Assembly: GCF_020886115.1 (NCBI RefSeq)
Contig: NZ_AP025185.1
Coordinates: 1,116,001-1,180,000 of the forward strand
DNA from: Flavobacterium ammonificans
GTDB lineage: Bacteria; Bacteroidota; Bacteroidia; Flavobacteriales; Flavobacteriaceae
Direction of reading: 5' to 3'
DNA length: 64,000 nt
How positions within the stretch are numbered: position 1 is the stretch's first letter; every line of letters begins with the position of its first letter. The notes beneath the pieces are model-generated. The model was not told where the DNA came from, did not search any database, and saw nothing but the letters and a program-made list of their open reading frames with translations. Position numbers and translations under genes: made by a program. Shown in pieces: positions 63,717-64,000 of this stretch.

Positions 63717-64000
63717 TATTTAATTTTTTCGGCGTAAACGATGTAATATCTTGGCGTAAAGAAACGCAACAATGGTCTAAAACCAATCTTTTTCACAGGA
63801 TGAGTAAATTTCTCCCTTGCGATGATTTTCCATCCCGTTTTTTCTAACAACCAATCCAATTGCCAATCTTCAAACTCGTGATAATGCCTATCCCACATAT
63901 CTGTTTTGCTACGATAAGCGGGAGAAAACCACAATCGAAGCGGAATTGAAATCAACAATTTATCTGATTTTACATTTTGTAAAATAGTGTACGGATTTAA
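63716..64000 (-). CDS. Class I SAM-dependent methyltransferase, C-terminal fragment
   Basis: The frame is open to the window edge on the - strand, so the N-terminus and the AdoMet motif are missing. About 94 residues are visible, ending MWDRHYHEFEDWQLDWLLEKTGWKIIAREKFTHPVKKIGFRPLLRFFTPRYYIVYAEKIK. The WHYHEF-like RHYHEF and LLEKTGWKI pattern is typical of the C-terminal part of methyltransferases found beside sugar- or surface-glycan genes. Called on this fragment only. Confidence 0.7.
   Translation of the reverse strand, partial: LNPYTILQNVKSDKLLISIPLRLWFSPAYRSKTDMWDRHYHEFEDWQLDWLLEKTGWKIIAREKFTHPVKKIGFRPLLRFFTPRYYIVYAEKIK

Overview
The window is a contiguous piece of a low-GC Bacteroidetes chromosome, most probably a Flavobacterium. 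This rests on the gliding/type IX secretion genes (gldA, gldJ, porV), the ExbB-ExbD-ExbD-TonB operon, many upstream regions with the Bacteroidetes -7 box TAnnTTTG, little use of Shine-Dalgarno sequences, and an rrn operon of 16S-tRNA-Ile-tRNA-Ala-23S-5S with a Flavobacterium-like 16S 3' end. It looks like core chromosome. I see no prophage, insertion sequence, CRISPR array or defence island.

Layout. 1-1.4 kb: the end of metH, then metF. 1.5-2.4 kb: gldA. 2.5-6.9 kb: a Phe/Tyr operon (pheA, aminotransferase, tyrA, DAHP synthase-chorismate mutase) preceded by a complete leader-peptide attenuator. 7-11.7 kb: rsgA, a four-helix-bundle gene between inverted repeats, dtd, a MazG-like gene, aroA and queA. 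12-18.2 kb: kynU and kmo of the kynurenine pathway, with a flavin reductase, a penicillin-acylase-family hydrolase and a cupin. 18.6-24.4 kb: a seven-gene TonB energisation operon. 24.5-29.6 kb: queE, a DinB/YfiT-type gene, a methyltransferase, a YkgJ-type gene, a NamZ-type muramidase and a LolC/E-type permease. 29.9-35.7 kb: the rrn operon behind three tandem promoters, followed at 35.7-36.0 kb by a decayed partial copy of 5S and its terminator. 36.2-46 kb: miaE, a glycosyltransferase, an amine-oxidase-like flavoprotein, pdhC, pdhA, cdd, porV and divergent gldJ. 46-54.8 kb: murF and a beta-glucan cluster (GH16, GH30, GH3) with a Nudix-winged-helix regulator and a GH13 phosphorylase-like enzyme. 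54.9-64 kb: tRNA-Val, folC, a second ExbB-ExbD set with a glycine-rich TonB, an acyl-CoA dehydrogenase, an SDR, an SprT-like protein, an MlaE/MlaF pair, a GT2 glycosyltransferase and the end of a methyltransferase.

How the genes fit together. The pheA operon feeds and splits chorismate toward Phe and Tyr; its first committed enzyme (DAHP synthase) is in the same attenuated transcript, while aroA is separate. kynU and kmo are two steps of tryptophan-to-3-hydroxyanthranilate conversion. queE and queA serve queuosine synthesis. The GH16/GH30/GH3 set should degrade beta-1,3/1,6-glucan to glucose under a sugar-sensing regulator. GldA, GldJ and PorV point to gliding and type IX secretion.

The most interesting material lies between genes: the Phe/Tyr attenuator; a repeat family whose closing stem covaries between copies; the four-helix-bundle cassette with 27-bp inverted ends; perfect hairpins at the start of the queA message and inside a small gene of the tonB operon; and the decayed 5S copy rebuilt with CCCGA palindromes. 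Nothing was computed beyond reading the sequence; family calls rest on recognised motifs and gene order.
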